A stretch of DNA of 23,151 nucleotides from Bacillota bacterium (GCA_023436525.1 JAEZIW010000033.1:1-23151), one strand, 5' to 3'. Shown: positions 1-6,518, counted from the first letter of the stretch. Program-made: numbers and translations. The notes: generated by a model not told the origin, from the letters alone.

Positions 1-141
1 AGCCTCAACCGTTCGGGGACGGCAGGAGCCTGCAGTGATTATATACACATATTGCCCTGTCTTCGAAACATCGATTGGAGAAAAAAAGAAGATATTGAAT
101 TAAATGATGCATTGCGGTTAGTTTTCCTAAACGCCAAATAG
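1..141 (+). CDS. C-terminal end of an unidentified protein (5' cut by window edge)
   Basis: Frame 1 is open from the first base to TAG at 139-141 and would encode the last 46 residues of a protein. The tail has a plausible protein composition: a Cys/Tyr-containing stretch followed by a charged, helix-prone segment (IDWRKKEDIELNDALRL). I do not recognise the family. A 46-codon open stretch can occur by chance, so this call rests mainly on the amino-acid composition. Bases 142-228 after the stop hold a short AGAACC/GGTTCT inverted repeat but no clear terminator. Confidence 0.4.
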   Translation, partial: SLNRSGTAGACSDYIHILPCLRNIDWRKKEDIELNDALRLVFLNAK

Positions 142-228
142 AGAACCGTCTCGCACTTTATGGGCACAACGCGGCGGAAATCCAAAATCTCGTTGGTTCT
201 ATGTGAGGTGCGCTAAAGGTGCTGTATC

Positions 229-609
229 CTATTTCTTTGCGCCGCAGTGGGGGCAGTAGGCGAAGCCGGTGTCAAACTCGGCGCCGCATCGCGAGCAGCG
301 CGCAAACATATCACCAAAGCCGCCAAAGCCGCTGGATATCGGCTTCAACCGGCTAAAATCAATCTCGCCGCCGGTTTTCAGCTGCTCGGCATAGGCCGCG
401 TCCGCCTCGTAAACCGCGCCGCAGCAGCGCAGCTTCACATAATAATGCTTGTTCCACCGAAACGTCGGGATGAAAAACACATGGAAGAAAGAAAAACGCT
501 CGGAAAAGGACGCGTTTGACAGCCGCCCGCAAACGGGGCAGACCACATTGTTAAACTCTCTGATAAGCTTTTCTTTTTCTTCAATGCCGAATATGCCGAT
601 AAAAAACAC
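229..609 (-). CDS. Zinc-ribbon family protein
   Basis: A 126-residue soluble protein. The N-terminal part has C24-x2-C27 and, after an aromatic stretch (FFHVFFIPTFRWNKHYYVKL), a second Cys pair at C62-C63, so it can form one split zinc ribbon. The C-terminus has a classical ribbon, C105-x2-C108 and C119-x2-C122, just before the end. The order CPxCG, FFIPxFxWNKxYxVxC, C-terminal ribbon is typical of small Firmicutes zinc-ribbon proteins of unknown role. The start is GTG, chosen because AGGAGG sits 9 bases upstream and a good promoter lies at 636-664. It is a single-gene unit. Zinc binding is likely; no function can be given. Confidence 0.8.
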   Translation of the reverse strand: MFFIGIFGIEEKEKLIREFNNVVCPVCGRLSNASFSERFSFFHVFFIPTFRWNKHYYVKLRCCGAVYEADAAYAEQLKTGGEIDFSRLKPISSGFGGFGDMFARCSRCGAEFDTGFAYCPHCGAKK

Positions 610-635
610 GCTGTACGTCCTCCTGTTTCCTCATT

Positions 636-664
636 ATTATACAGATGAAAAGGTGTATATTAAA
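636..664 (-). promoter_or_regulatory. Sigma-A-like promoter of the zinc-ribbon gene
   Basis: On the minus strand a perfect TATAAT (636-641) follows a weak -35 TTTAAT (659-664) with a 17-base spacer. The predicted start is near 629, giving a leader of about 20 bases before the GTG at 609. Confidence 0.55.
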
Positions 665-674
665 GCCGGAAACT

Positions 675-697
675 AAAAATCCCGGCTGAGCCGGGAT
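675..697 (-). terminator. Intrinsic terminator downstream of the coat-like pair
   Basis: On the minus strand ATCCCGGC-tca-GCCGGGAT is an 8-bp stem followed by five Ts. It lies downstream of the minus-strand coat-like genes (889-1402), but the repeat at 721-831 separates them. Confidence 0.65.
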
Positions 698-720
698 ACA
701 GAGAGTTAAAAAGTACTCAT

Positions 721-831
721 GTCATTCCGTTTTAGCGTAGGCGATCCACTGCGAAATGGAATGGAATCCCCATCCGCAACACTTTTTCATGGGATTCCAA
801 TCCACTTCGTAGTCGACAGGCTCGGAATGAC
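721..831. repeat. 111-bp nested-palindrome (MITE/REP-like) element
   Basis: The element begins GTCATTCCG and ends CGGAATGAC, a perfect 9-bp terminal inverted repeat. Inside is a second inverted repeat, TGGAATCCC and GGGATTCCA, separated by about 20 bases. It has no coding capacity and sits between two near-identical hairpins (681-697 and 859-875). A similar nested plan is seen at 13746-13861. Confidence 0.65.
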
Positions 832-858
832 AAAACAGGGTTTACCATCAGTCTGAAG

Positions 859-875
859 CCCGGCTGAACCGGGAT
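859..875. repeat. Second copy of the CCCGGCTGA hairpin
   Basis: CCCGGCTGAACCGGGAT differs from 681-697 at one position, in the loop region. Unlike the first copy it has no T-run on either side, so on its own it is a poor terminator. It lies directly after the stop of the coat-like gene and may be the original or a damaged duplicate of the terminator at 675-697. Confidence 0.5.
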
Positions 876-888
876 GAACCGAAGAAAG

Positions 889-1167
889 CTAAATCTGATC
901 CTGCATGGTTTTGTAAGTGCTTTTCACCCTCATCACGTCCTGATCGCTCGCGTCTTTACCTTGATAGTAGCCCTTGTCGCGCAGCTGCTCAAAAACCTGA
1001 AACTGATCGTGGCTGGTTTGGCTCAAGTTGCCGGACAGCACCTTGCGCAGGTTGTGGCACGACGCTTCGGTTAAAAACGTTGCGTATGAGGTGATCATTT
1101 GTTTTTCCTGATTCAGCAGATCGTTTAAGAGTTCCTGTTCCGACAGATTCGGCTGTTGATGCATCAT
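889..1167 (-). CDS. Spore coat protein, CotF-like
   Basis: A 92-residue, helix-rich protein resembling the CotF domain of spore coat proteins: an N-terminal stretch with LNDLLNQEKQMITSYAT, a central turn with HNLRKVLSGNL, a helix with QFQVFEQLRDKGYYQ, and a C-terminal DVMRVKSTY segment. AAGGAG lies 7 bases before the ATG. It follows the 73-residue gene at 1181-1402 by 13 bases and is presumably co-transcribed. The same arrangement, small partner first and CotF-like second, recurs at 14124-14612. Paralogues of this kind are found in the coats of Bacillus and Clostridia spores. The family call is firm; the role in the coat is inferred. Confidence 0.8.
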   Translation of the reverse strand: MMHQQPNLSEQELLNDLLNQEKQMITSYATFLTEASCHNLRKVLSGNLSQTSHDQFQVFEQLRDKGYYQGKDASDQDVMRVKSTYKTMQDQI

Positions 1168-1180
1168 AGCGTTTCTCCTT

Positions 1181-1402
1181 TTATTTATGTGTGTCTAAAT
1201 AGCCAAGCAGATTGTTGTAGTTGTCGCGGTGATGGCGGGACAGCTGCTGTGCAAGGCTCTTGAGCTCCGGATCGGCAAAATAATCCGAGTATAGCTCGCT
1301 TTTTTTGGCGGCCAACGCCTCGTGCTTGAGCTGGTCTTCAATAATCATCAGGTTTTTAGACTCGATTTCCGGCATGAGTCCGAAATTCTTAAATACGCCC
1401 AT
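1181..1402 (-). CDS. Small coat-associated helical protein
   Basis: A 73-residue protein, mostly helical and without Cys. It has a long amphipathic segment (MIIEDQLKHEALAAKKSELY) and a second helix ending HHRDNYNNLLGYL. The ending resembles the other small partner at 14124-14309 (KTKQQLLSFL), so I read the two as distant paralogues. GGGAGG is placed 7 bases before the ATG. It is the first gene of the minus-strand pair with the CotF-like protein and has a sigma-G-like promoter 30 bases upstream. The function is unknown; a role in the spore coat is inferred from its partner. Confidence 0.75.
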   Translation of the reverse strand: MGVFKNFGLMPEIESKNLMIIEDQLKHEALAAKKSELYSDYFADPELKSLAQQLSRHHRDNYNNLLGYLDTHK

Positions 1403-1431
1403 CTGATTTCCTCCCGAAAATAGTTTGCTGA

Positions 1432-1460
1432 TAGTTTGCGCGATACCGGGAAAAATATGC
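1432..1460 (-). promoter_or_regulatory. Sigma-G-like (forespore) promoter of the coat pair
   Basis: On the minus strand GCATA (1456-1460) and CAAACTA (1432-1438) are 17 bases apart. The first matches the sigma-G -35 pattern G-M-A-T-R completely. The second matches CATNHTA at six of seven positions. A direct repeat of the -10 (TAGTTTG on the plus strand) lies at 1421-1427. The predicted leader to the ATG at 1402 is about 22 bases. The plus-strand coat pair has the same kind of boxes at 14062-14091. Confidence 0.45.
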
Positions 1461-1462
1461 GC

Positions 1463-1491
1463 TTTAAGTTTCAGACAAATTCATTTATAAT
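1463..1491 (+). promoter_or_regulatory. Possible recX promoter, leaderless configuration
   Basis: A perfect TATAAT at 1486-1491 precedes the likely recX ATG (1499) by only 7 bases. The -35 is weak (TTTAAG, 1463-1468, 17-base spacer). If used, transcription would begin on or next to the ATG. Confidence 0.35.
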
Positions 1492-1498
1492 CGAAAAT

Positions 1499-2143
1499 AT
1501 GGAAGAAACGTATGTGATCAGCGCAGTGGAACTGCAAAAAAAGAATAAGAACCGATATAATGTTTTTGTGGACGGTGAATACGCAGCCTCGCTCGGCGCG
1601 GAAGCGCTCGTGACGTTCGGCATCCGTGAGGGGGCGGCGGTTGATGCCGATACGCTCAAAGAAGCGGTGAGCCGCGATAATGCGCAGTACGCGTTTGACA
1701 GCGCGGCCCAGCTGATTGCGGTAAAAATGCGCACCGGTGCGGAGCTTAAAAAGAGGCTTATAGAGCGCGGCATCGACGAAACCGCGGTGGATATTGCGTT
1801 GGACAAGCTCGCCGCCTACGGCTATGTGGACGACGCGGCGTTTGCTGGTGAATACGTGCGCAGCGCGATGCAGACGGGGCGATGGGGCCGAAAGGCCGTG
1901 GAATACCGCCTGAAGGAAAAAGGCATAGAACAGAGCGTGATTGATGACGCTTTGTGCGAATACACCGATGAGGACGAAAGACGCATTGCGAAAAAACAGC
2001 TGGAAGCGGCGGCCGGGCGGCTGAAGGGCGTGGAAGCGCGCAAGGCGCGGCAGAAGGCTTATGCGGCGCTGGCACGGCACGGCTTTGATTATAGTGTGAT
2101 CAGCGAGCTGCTGGAGGCCGGGCCGGGAGGAGATGACGCGTGA
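1499..2143 (+). CDS. recX: RecX, regulator of RecA
   Basis: RecX binds RecA filaments and limits their activity or extension. The 214-residue protein begins with the family's N-terminal beta part, VISAVELQKKNKNRYNVFVDGEYA, and continues with the expected repeats of three-helix modules (LKKRLIERGI...LDKLAAYGYVDDAAFA, then AVEYRLKEKGIEQSVIDDAL). The length is normal for the family. In-frame starts also exist at 1436 (TTG) and 1457 (ATG, weak GGGA upstream), but the family's homology starts at the 1499 ATG, which lacks a visible ribosome binding site. Its GTGA stop overlaps the birA start. It heads the five-gene operon; why RecX leads a cofactor operon is not evident. Confidence 0.85.
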   Translation: MEETYVISAVELQKKNKNRYNVFVDGEYAASLGAEALVTFGIREGAAVDADTLKEAVSRDNAQYAFDSAAQLIAVKMRTGAELKKRLIERGIDETAVDIALDKLAAYGYVDDAAFAGEYVRSAMQTGRWGRKAVEYRLKEKGIEQSVIDDALCEYTDEDERRIAKKQLEAAAGRLKGVEARKARQKAYAALARHGFDYSVISELLEAGPGGDDA

Positions 2144-3084
2144 GAGACGATATATACAGGCAGCTATTGGGCACCCAAGGCTTTGTTTCGGGCGGGGCGC
2201 TTGGCGATCAATACGGCGTGACGCGGGCGGCGCTTTGGAAGCATATCAAAGCGATGCAGGAGGACGGCGCTGACATTGAAAGCGTGACGGGCAAGGGCTA
2301 CCGTTTGATTTCGCCGCCGATGGTTCCGCGTGCCGAATACGTGCGCGCGCATATGCGGCGTGATATTCCCGTTTTTTATACGGATTCGGTAACCTCCACC
2401 AACGATGTGGCCAAAGCGGCCGCGCGCGATATGAATTTAGAAGAAGCCGTGTTCATCGCGGGTGAGCAGACGGCGGGAAAGGGAAGAAAGGGGCGCATCT
2501 GGGCCTCGAAACCTGGGCAGGGCGTGTATATGACGTTCCTGATACGCCCGAAGACCGACCCCGAGAAGATATCCGGGCTGACGCTGGCCGCCGCCGTTGC
2601 GGTGTGTGGGGCCATTGAAGCCGTCTCGGATACAAGACCGCTTATCAAATGGCCGAACGATGTGATTGTGGACGGTAAAAAAGCGGCGGGCATACTCACC
2701 GAGAGCATGATCAATATGGACGGCGTTGAGTTTGTGGTGTGCGGCATCGGCATCAACACAGACGCATCGCTGTTTGAGGACGAAATTAAAAACACGGCGT
2801 TTGCGCTTAAGAGCAACAACACACTGCTGGCCGCCGCCGTGATTGACCGTTTTATGGATGGCTACGATCAATTTACGCAGAATGGGCTGGCACCGTTTAT
2901 GCAGCTGTTCCGCAGCCGCAGCGCGATTTCGGGAACGGTGACGGTATCGGGCATGGGCAGCAGCGAGACGGGTGAACTGCTGGGTTACGACGACGACGGT
3001 GCGATACTGTTAAGCTGTGCCGGGCAGACCAAGCGGTTTGTGGCGGGCGAGGTATCGCTGAGGGGAGAAAACGGCTATGTATAG
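2140..3084 (+). CDS. birA: Biotin-protein ligase / biotin repressor BirA
   Basis: A 314-residue bifunctional protein. It makes biotinyl-AMP and attaches biotin to carrier proteins such as the acetyl-CoA carboxylase subunit, and probably represses biotin genes. Residues 17-57 form the winged helix (LGDQYGVTRAALWKHIKAMQ, ending in GKGYRL). The biotinyl-AMP loop is GKGRKGR at 113-119. KWPND at 170-174 and the catalytic-lysine region DGKKAAGIL at 178-186 follow. The C-terminal SH3-like domain starts around SGTVTVSG. The start is GTG, with GGGAGGAG 7 bases upstream, and overlaps the recX stop by 4 bases. It overlaps the next gene by 8 bases. No BirA operator was recognised in the window. Confidence 0.93.
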   Translation: MRDDIYRQLLGTQGFVSGGALGDQYGVTRAALWKHIKAMQEDGADIESVTGKGYRLISPPMVPRAEYVRAHMRRDIPVFYTDSVTSTNDVAKAAARDMNLEEAVFIAGEQTAGKGRKGRIWASKPGQGVYMTFLIRPKTDPEKISGLTLAAAVAVCGAIEAVSDTRPLIKWPNDVIVDGKKAAGILTESMINMDGVEFVVCGIGINTDASLFEDEIKNTAFALKSNNTLLAAAVIDRFMDGYDQFTQNGLAPFMQLFRSRSAISGTVTVSGMGSSETGELLGYDDDGAILLSCAGQTKRFVAGEVSLRGENGYV

Positions 3085-3982
3085 CGGAAGCCTGACGGAT
3101 ATAAGCGGCGTGCTTGCGGGGCATTATACAGACGACGCGGCACAGACCGGCTGCACCGTGGTGCTGCTTGGCAGCGGTGCGGTAACGGGTGTGGACGTGC
3201 GCGGCAGTGCGCCGGGCACGCGCGAAACGGATTTGCTGCGGCCCACGAACGCGGTGCAGCAGGCGCATGCGCTGCTGCTATCGGGCGGCAGTGCGTTTGG
3301 GCTCGCGGCGGCAGACGGCGTGATGCGCTGGCTGGAAGAGCAGGGCACCGGCTTTGATACGGGCGTGGCGCGCGTGCCGATTGTACCCGCGGCGGTGCTG
3401 TTTGACCTTGCGGTCGGCAGTGCATCGATGCGGCCGGACGCGGCGGCTGGATACAAGGCATGCCAAAACGCGTCTGTCAATTTAACTCAAGGCCGCGTCG
3501 GTGCGGGCGCAGGAGCCACAGTCGGTAAGGCGGCGGGCATGCAGCAGGCAGCGCGCGGAGGCTTCGGCACGGCATCTGTGATGCTGCCGGGCGGTGTGAT
3601 CGTCGCGGCGGCGTTTGCGGTGAACGCACTGGGAGACATATACGACCACACGACAGGCCAAAAAGTTGCCGGAATGAAGGGCGGCACAGTCAGCGAGGTG
3701 CTGATGGGCGGCAGCGGTATGGATTTTTCGGGACAGAACACAACACTCGGCATCGTGGGTACCAACGCGATGCTTTCGAAAGAGCAGGCGAACAAGCTCG
3801 CCGCAATCGGGCAGGACGGCATCGCGATGGTGATACGCCCCGCGCACACCATGTTTGACGGAGATACCGTGTTTGCTTTCGGCACGGGTGAAAAAACCGG
3901 TGACTTTAACGCGATTCTCGCGGCGGGCGCTGAGGCGGCGGCCCGCGCGGTAATCAATGCGGTGACGGAGGCGGACGCATGA
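3077..3982 (+). CDS. P1 family (DmpA-like, S58) peptidase
   Basis: A 301-residue protein of the self-cleaving Ntn-hydrolase-like family that includes DmpA aminopeptidase and beta-peptidyl aminopeptidases. Diagnostic segments are GTRETDLLRPTN (47-58), LSGGSAFGLAAADGVMRWLEE (68-88), RVPIVPAAVLFDL (99-111), the glycine-rich GRVGAGAGATVGK (139-151), and the probable self-cleavage region QNTTLGIVGTNA (220-231, with N221-T222). The C-terminal HTMFDGDTVFAFGTG (257-271) is also typical. The length fits family members. GAGGGGAG precedes the ATG by about 9 bases, inside the end of birA, and the gene overlaps acpS by 4 bases. The substrate is unknown; an N-terminal aminopeptidase or small peptide/amide hydrolase is likely. 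Its place among cofactor genes is curious. Confidence 0.88.
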   Translation: MYSGSLTDISGVLAGHYTDDAAQTGCTVVLLGSGAVTGVDVRGSAPGTRETDLLRPTNAVQQAHALLLSGGSAFGLAAADGVMRWLEEQGTGFDTGVARVPIVPAAVLFDLAVGSASMRPDAAAGYKACQNASVNLTQGRVGAGAGATVGKAAGMQQAARGGFGTASVMLPGGVIVAAAFAVNALGDIYDHTTGQKVAGMKGGTVSEVLMGGSGMDFSGQNTTLGIVGTNAMLSKEQANKLAAIGQDGIAMVIRPAHTMFDGDTVFAFGTGEKTGDFNAILAAGAEAAARAVINAVTEADA

Positions 3983-4356
3983 TCATCGGGACGGGCGTCG
4001 ATATCGTGGAAATTGAGCGCATTGCCAAAGCCGCGAAGAACGAGCGGTTTTACGATAAGATATTTTCAGACGCGGAAATGGTGCTGTTTGAAGCGTGTAA
4101 ATACAGAATGGAAACGGTGGCCGGGCGGTTTGCGGTGAAAGAGGCCGTGATGAAGGCGCTGGGATGCGGCCTTGGCGATGTGCCGATGAAGGATATCGAA
4201 ACGCTGCGCGCGCCGTCGGGGCAGCCGCTGCTCAAGTTGATGGGGGCGGCGAAGCAAAAAGCCGATGCCCTTGGCGTGAAACAAATGCATATTTCCATTT
4301 CTCACTCCGAGCGTTATGCGGTGGCACAGGCCGTCGCGGAAGGAGATGCCACATGA
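3979..4356 (+). CDS. acpS: Holo-[acyl-carrier-protein] synthase AcpS
   Basis: Transfers 4'-phosphopantetheine from CoA to a serine of acyl-carrier protein, activating fatty acid synthesis. The 125-residue length is normal. GTGVDIVEIERI (4-15) carries the Mg-binding Asp8, and AGRFAVKEAVMKALG (48-62) carries Glu55. ISISHSERYAVAQAVA near the C-terminus is the conserved final strand. GGAGG sits 7 bases before the ATG. Start and stop both form ATGA overlaps with the neighbours, so expression is translationally coupled. In many Firmicutes acpS is next to the NAD(P)HX repair gene, as here. Confidence 0.95.
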   Translation: MIIGTGVDIVEIERIAKAAKNERFYDKIFSDAEMVLFEACKYRMETVAGRFAVKEAVMKALGCGLGDVPMKDIETLRAPSGQPLLKLMGAAKQKADALGVKQMHISISHSERYAVAQAVAEGDAT

Positions 4357-5885
4357 TACCCGTATTACGCAAAAGCGATATGCAGGCGCTGGATCGATTT
4401 ATGATTGAGCAGCGACATATACCTTCGATGGTGCTGATGGAAAACGCGGCGTTCGGCATCACAACCGTGATCACCGGGCGGTTTGACAATACAACCAAAA
4501 TTGTGGCGGTATGCGGCACCGGCAACAACGGCGGCGACGGTTTCGCGGCGGCGAGGCAGCTTGAGGCAAAGGGCTATCCTGTCACCGTATGCCTGATCGG
4601 CAAAGCAGAGGCGCTTAAAGGCGATGCGGCACTGAACGCGGCATACTTTGGTTCGCGCATTATTGAGATAGAAGACGAGTGCGCGGACAGGGCGCAGCTG
4701 ACCGATATTGCTTGCGGCGTGGTTATCGACGCGGTTTTCGGCGTGGGGCTGTCAAGAGACGTGGCCGGGCTTAACGCCGCAGTGATTGAACTGATAAATG
4801 CCAGCGGTGCTTATGTCGTCGCGTGTGATATCGCGTCGGGCATCGATGCGGACACGGGTGCGGTGCGCGGCATTGCGGTGAACGCCGACGAGACGGTGAC
4901 GTTTCAATGCGCAAAGCCGGGGCAGTTGCTGTATCCCGGGCGCGCGCATACCGGCAGGCTCACCGTCAAAGAAATCGGCGTGATGCAAGGATTTACGCAG
5001 GGGCTCATGGCCTGGGCGGATAAGGTGACGCTGCAGCCGCGACAAAGAAATACCAACAAAGGCAGCTTCGGGCATCTTGCGTGCGTGGCGGGCAGCCAGG
5101 GCATGGCAGGCGCGGGGCTTATGTGCGTGGGTGCGGCGCTGCGCGCGGGTGCGGGGCTTGTATCGGCAGGCGTACCCAATTGTTTGCAAAGCGTGTTTGA
5201 AGCAGCCAACCCCGAAAGCCTGACGTTCGCGCTTGACGATTTTTCGGGCAGCCTTTCTGAAGACTGCCTTAATGGCCTTGATAGGCTGATGATTGGCAAA
5301 ACAGCGCTTGCCGCGGGGCCGGGACTATCCACCAGTAGCGGCGCGATGGCGGCAGTCAGGCATCTGGTGACGCATGATGATATCCGCAAGGTGTTTGATG
5401 CGGATGCGCTGAATCTGATAGCCAAGGATTTAAAGTTGCTGAACGAAAAAAAGGGTGATATTGTTTTAACGCCGCACGTTAAGGAGTTTTCCCGGCTTTG
5501 CGGCGCATCTGTGGAACAGATATTAAGCAATCCGCTTTTCTATGCGCAAGCCTTTGCTCAAAACCACGGCGTTGTGTTGCTGCTCAAAGGCGCAACGACG
5601 ATCATAACGGACGGACAGCGTATGGTATTTGTAACGGCCGGGTCGCCCGGCATGGCGCGCGGCGGCAGCGGCGATATATTGACAGGCGTGATCGGCGGAT
5701 TGATGTGCGGCGGGCGCGAGGGCGGGAAAACCGCGTTTGAGGCGGCAGTAACAGGGGCCTATATTTGCGGCAAAGCGGGGGAGGCTGCGGCGCTAAATAA
5801 GGGTGAGTTGTCGATGACGGCTGTGGATACGCTTGCACATATATCGGCTGTCACTAAGAAAATGCTGGGCGAAGCGGTGAAATGA
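4353..5885 (+). CDS. nnr: Bifunctional NAD(P)H-hydrate epimerase / ADP-dependent NAD(P)H-hydrate dehydratase
   Basis: A metabolite-repair enzyme of 510 residues. The N-terminal domain interconverts R and S forms of hydrated NAD(P)H; the C-terminal ribokinase-like domain dehydrates the S form using ADP. N-domain signs: AVCGTGNNGGDGFAAARQL (52-70) and CDIASGIDADTG (158-169). C-domain signs: GSFGHLACVAGS (237-248), VFDADALN (347-354), LTPHVKEFSRL (372-382), and the phosphate-binding SPGMARGGSGDILTG (431-445). I chose the ATG at 4353, which overlaps the acpS stop (ATGA) and has AGGAG 7 bases upstream. An upstream in-frame GTG at 4164 would lie deep inside acpS and is unlikely. It is the last gene of the operon. 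Confidence 0.93.
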   Translation: MIPVLRKSDMQALDRFMIEQRHIPSMVLMENAAFGITTVITGRFDNTTKIVAVCGTGNNGGDGFAAARQLEAKGYPVTVCLIGKAEALKGDAALNAAYFGSRIIEIEDECADRAQLTDIACGVVIDAVFGVGLSRDVAGLNAAVIELINASGAYVVACDIASGIDADTGAVRGIAVNADETVTFQCAKPGQLLYPGRAHTGRLTVKEIGVMQGFTQGLMAWADKVTLQPRQRNTNKGSFGHLACVAGSQGMAGAGLMCVGAALRAGAGLVSAGVPNCLQSVFEAANPESLTFALDDFSGSLSEDCLNGLDRLMIGKTALAAGPGLSTSSGAMAAVRHLVTHDDIRKVFDADALNLIAKDLKLLNEKKGDIVLTPHVKEFSRLCGASVEQILSNPLFYAQAFAQNHGVVLLLKGATTIITDGQRMVFVTAGSPGMARGGSGDILTGVIGGLMCGGREGGKTAFEAAVTGAYICGKAGEAAALNKGELSMTAVDTLAHISAVTKKMLGEAVK

Positions 5886-5904
5886 TGAAGAGTTATCCGA
5901 AAGG

Positions 5905-6075
5905 TCAGCAGTTCTCTTTTTGTTTGTTTGATATTTCGATCAGTTGTTCCAAAAACTTTCCCTGTTTTTGGATTTCTACGTTTGTTGAAAGTGGAACATG
6001 ATTTTTGAGTGTATCGTCAACCAACTGATTAAGCTTGTTTCTTTCCGAACAAATGAGGTTCTGCGTTATTTCCAT
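5905..6075 (-). CDS. Spo0E-like sporulation regulator
   Basis: Spo0E-type proteins are small phosphatases that dephosphorylate Spo0A~P and delay sporulation. The 56-residue product is a two-helix hairpin: ICSERNKLNQLVDD forms helix 1 and a segment ending QKQGKFLEQLIEISNKQ forms helix 2. QGKFLEQLI takes the place of the family's SQxLDxLI motif, so the Ser-Gln is altered to Gln-Gly while the following hydrophobic and acidic positions are kept. I chose the ATG at 6075 because GGAG lies 6 bases upstream and because the promoter at 6112-6140 would start RNA near 6105. That leaves the in-frame GTG at 6109-6111 outside the transcript. The target is inferred from the family. Confidence 0.7.
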   Translation of the reverse strand: MEITQNLICSERNKLNQLVDDTLKNHVPLSTNVEIQKQGKFLEQLIEISNKQKENC

Positions 6076-6111
6076 AACAGACTCCATTCCGTACAGATTA
6101 CATACTTTCAC

Positions 6112-6140
6112 AATATATAGTCATATATTCCAATTGTCAA
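6112..6140 (-). promoter_or_regulatory. Strong sigma-A promoter of the Spo0E-like gene
   Basis: On the minus strand TTGACA (6135-6140) and TATATT (6112-6117) are separated by 17 bases. The -35 is half of the palindrome TGTCAATTGACA (6135-6146), so a second TTGACA points the other way. On the plus strand the best matching -10 (TATTAT, 6162-6167) is only 15 bases away. A repressor could bind the palindrome. Confidence 0.7.
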
Positions 6141-6216
6141 TTGACAAAAGGTTTGTTTTTTTATTATTTTTTTAGAAACAATCAAAGCAGCCAAATAGCG
6201 CCGCAACACCCGAGAT

Positions 6217-6241
6217 GGGAGAGAATCATGTGATTTCCTCC
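6217..6241. promoter_or_regulatory. Imperfect 25-bp palindrome, possible operator
   Basis: GGGAGAGAATCA and TGATTTCCTCC form inverted arms with nine of eleven positions matching, around a TG centre. It lies in the 500-base stretch between the Spo0E-like gene and the uracil permease leader. No bound protein can be named. Confidence 0.3.
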
Positions 6242-6281
6242 ATGCATACATTTTTATATTATCAGATCAGGAGGCTTCAAC

Positions 6282-6413
6282 TTGCAGTTAAATTTTGAGA
6301 CTATTATAGCACCATTTGGCAAACCAACAAGCCGTTGCTTGCTCGGCGCGGTTTTTCGCCAAAAATCTTTATATTTCGGGGCAAAACTGCTGGACAACCA
6401 CAATATCTTGTGA
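6282..6413 (+). CDS. Possible small ORF, 43 residues
   Basis: A TTG at 6282 has AGGAGG 7 bases upstream (6269-6274), a very good ribosome binding site in otherwise gene-less DNA. The frame stays open for 43 codons to TGA at 6411-6413. The product would contain GAVFRQKSLYFGAKLLDN and one Cys. I recognise no family. The stop lies inside the permease promoter. It may be a real small gene, a leader peptide or a remnant. Confidence 0.25.
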   Translation: MQLNFETIIAPFGKPTSRCLLGAVFRQKSLYFGAKLLDNHNIL

Positions 6414-6419
6414 TATTTT
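6391..6419 (+). promoter_or_regulatory. Extended -10 promoter of the uracil permease
   Basis: TGGACA (6391-6396), a 17-base spacer and TATTTT (6414-6419) preceded by TGA, an extended -10. RNA would start near 6426, only about 10 bases before the PyrR-type hairpin, the usual spacing for pyr leaders. A weaker pair exists upstream (TTGCAG 6282-6287, TATAGC 6305-6310). Confidence 0.6.
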
Positions 6420-6433
6420 AAAACAAATGGACA

Positions 6434-6518
6434 ACCCTTTAATCCGGACCAGAGAGCCCGGCAAGGTATGCTTTTTTTTGAGTGCAATCAAAGCCTTGCC
6501 AAAAGCAAGGCTTTTTTT
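6434..6518 (+). promoter_or_regulatory. PyrR-type transcription attenuator (pyr leader)
   Basis: Three mutually exclusive RNA structures can be drawn. The PyrR-binding hairpin has a lower stem CCTT/AAGG (6436-6439 with 6463-6466), a 5' internal bulge TAAT, an upper stem CCGGAC/GCCCGG (6444-6449 with 6456-6461), and the hexaloop CAGAGA (6450-6455) characteristic of PyrR sites. The antiterminator pairs GGCAAGG (6460-6466) with CCTTGCC (6494-6500). The terminator pairs AAAGCCTTGC (6490-6499) with GCAAGGCTTT (6505-6514) and is followed by Ts to 6518. Known logic: UMP-bound PyrR stabilises the first hairpin, freeing the terminator, so uracil uptake falls when pyrimidines are plentiful. Confidence 0.85.

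Noticed and set aside
4164..4352. N-terminal extension of the NAD(P)HX repair enzyme from a GTG inside acpS
   Set aside because: The extension is a shifted reading of acpS; the ATG at 4353 has AGGAG and the expected ATGA overlap.
6241..6430. Purine riboswitch before the permease
   Set aside because: The conserved purine-aptamer loops were looked for and not found; the PyrR-type hairpin explains the leader.
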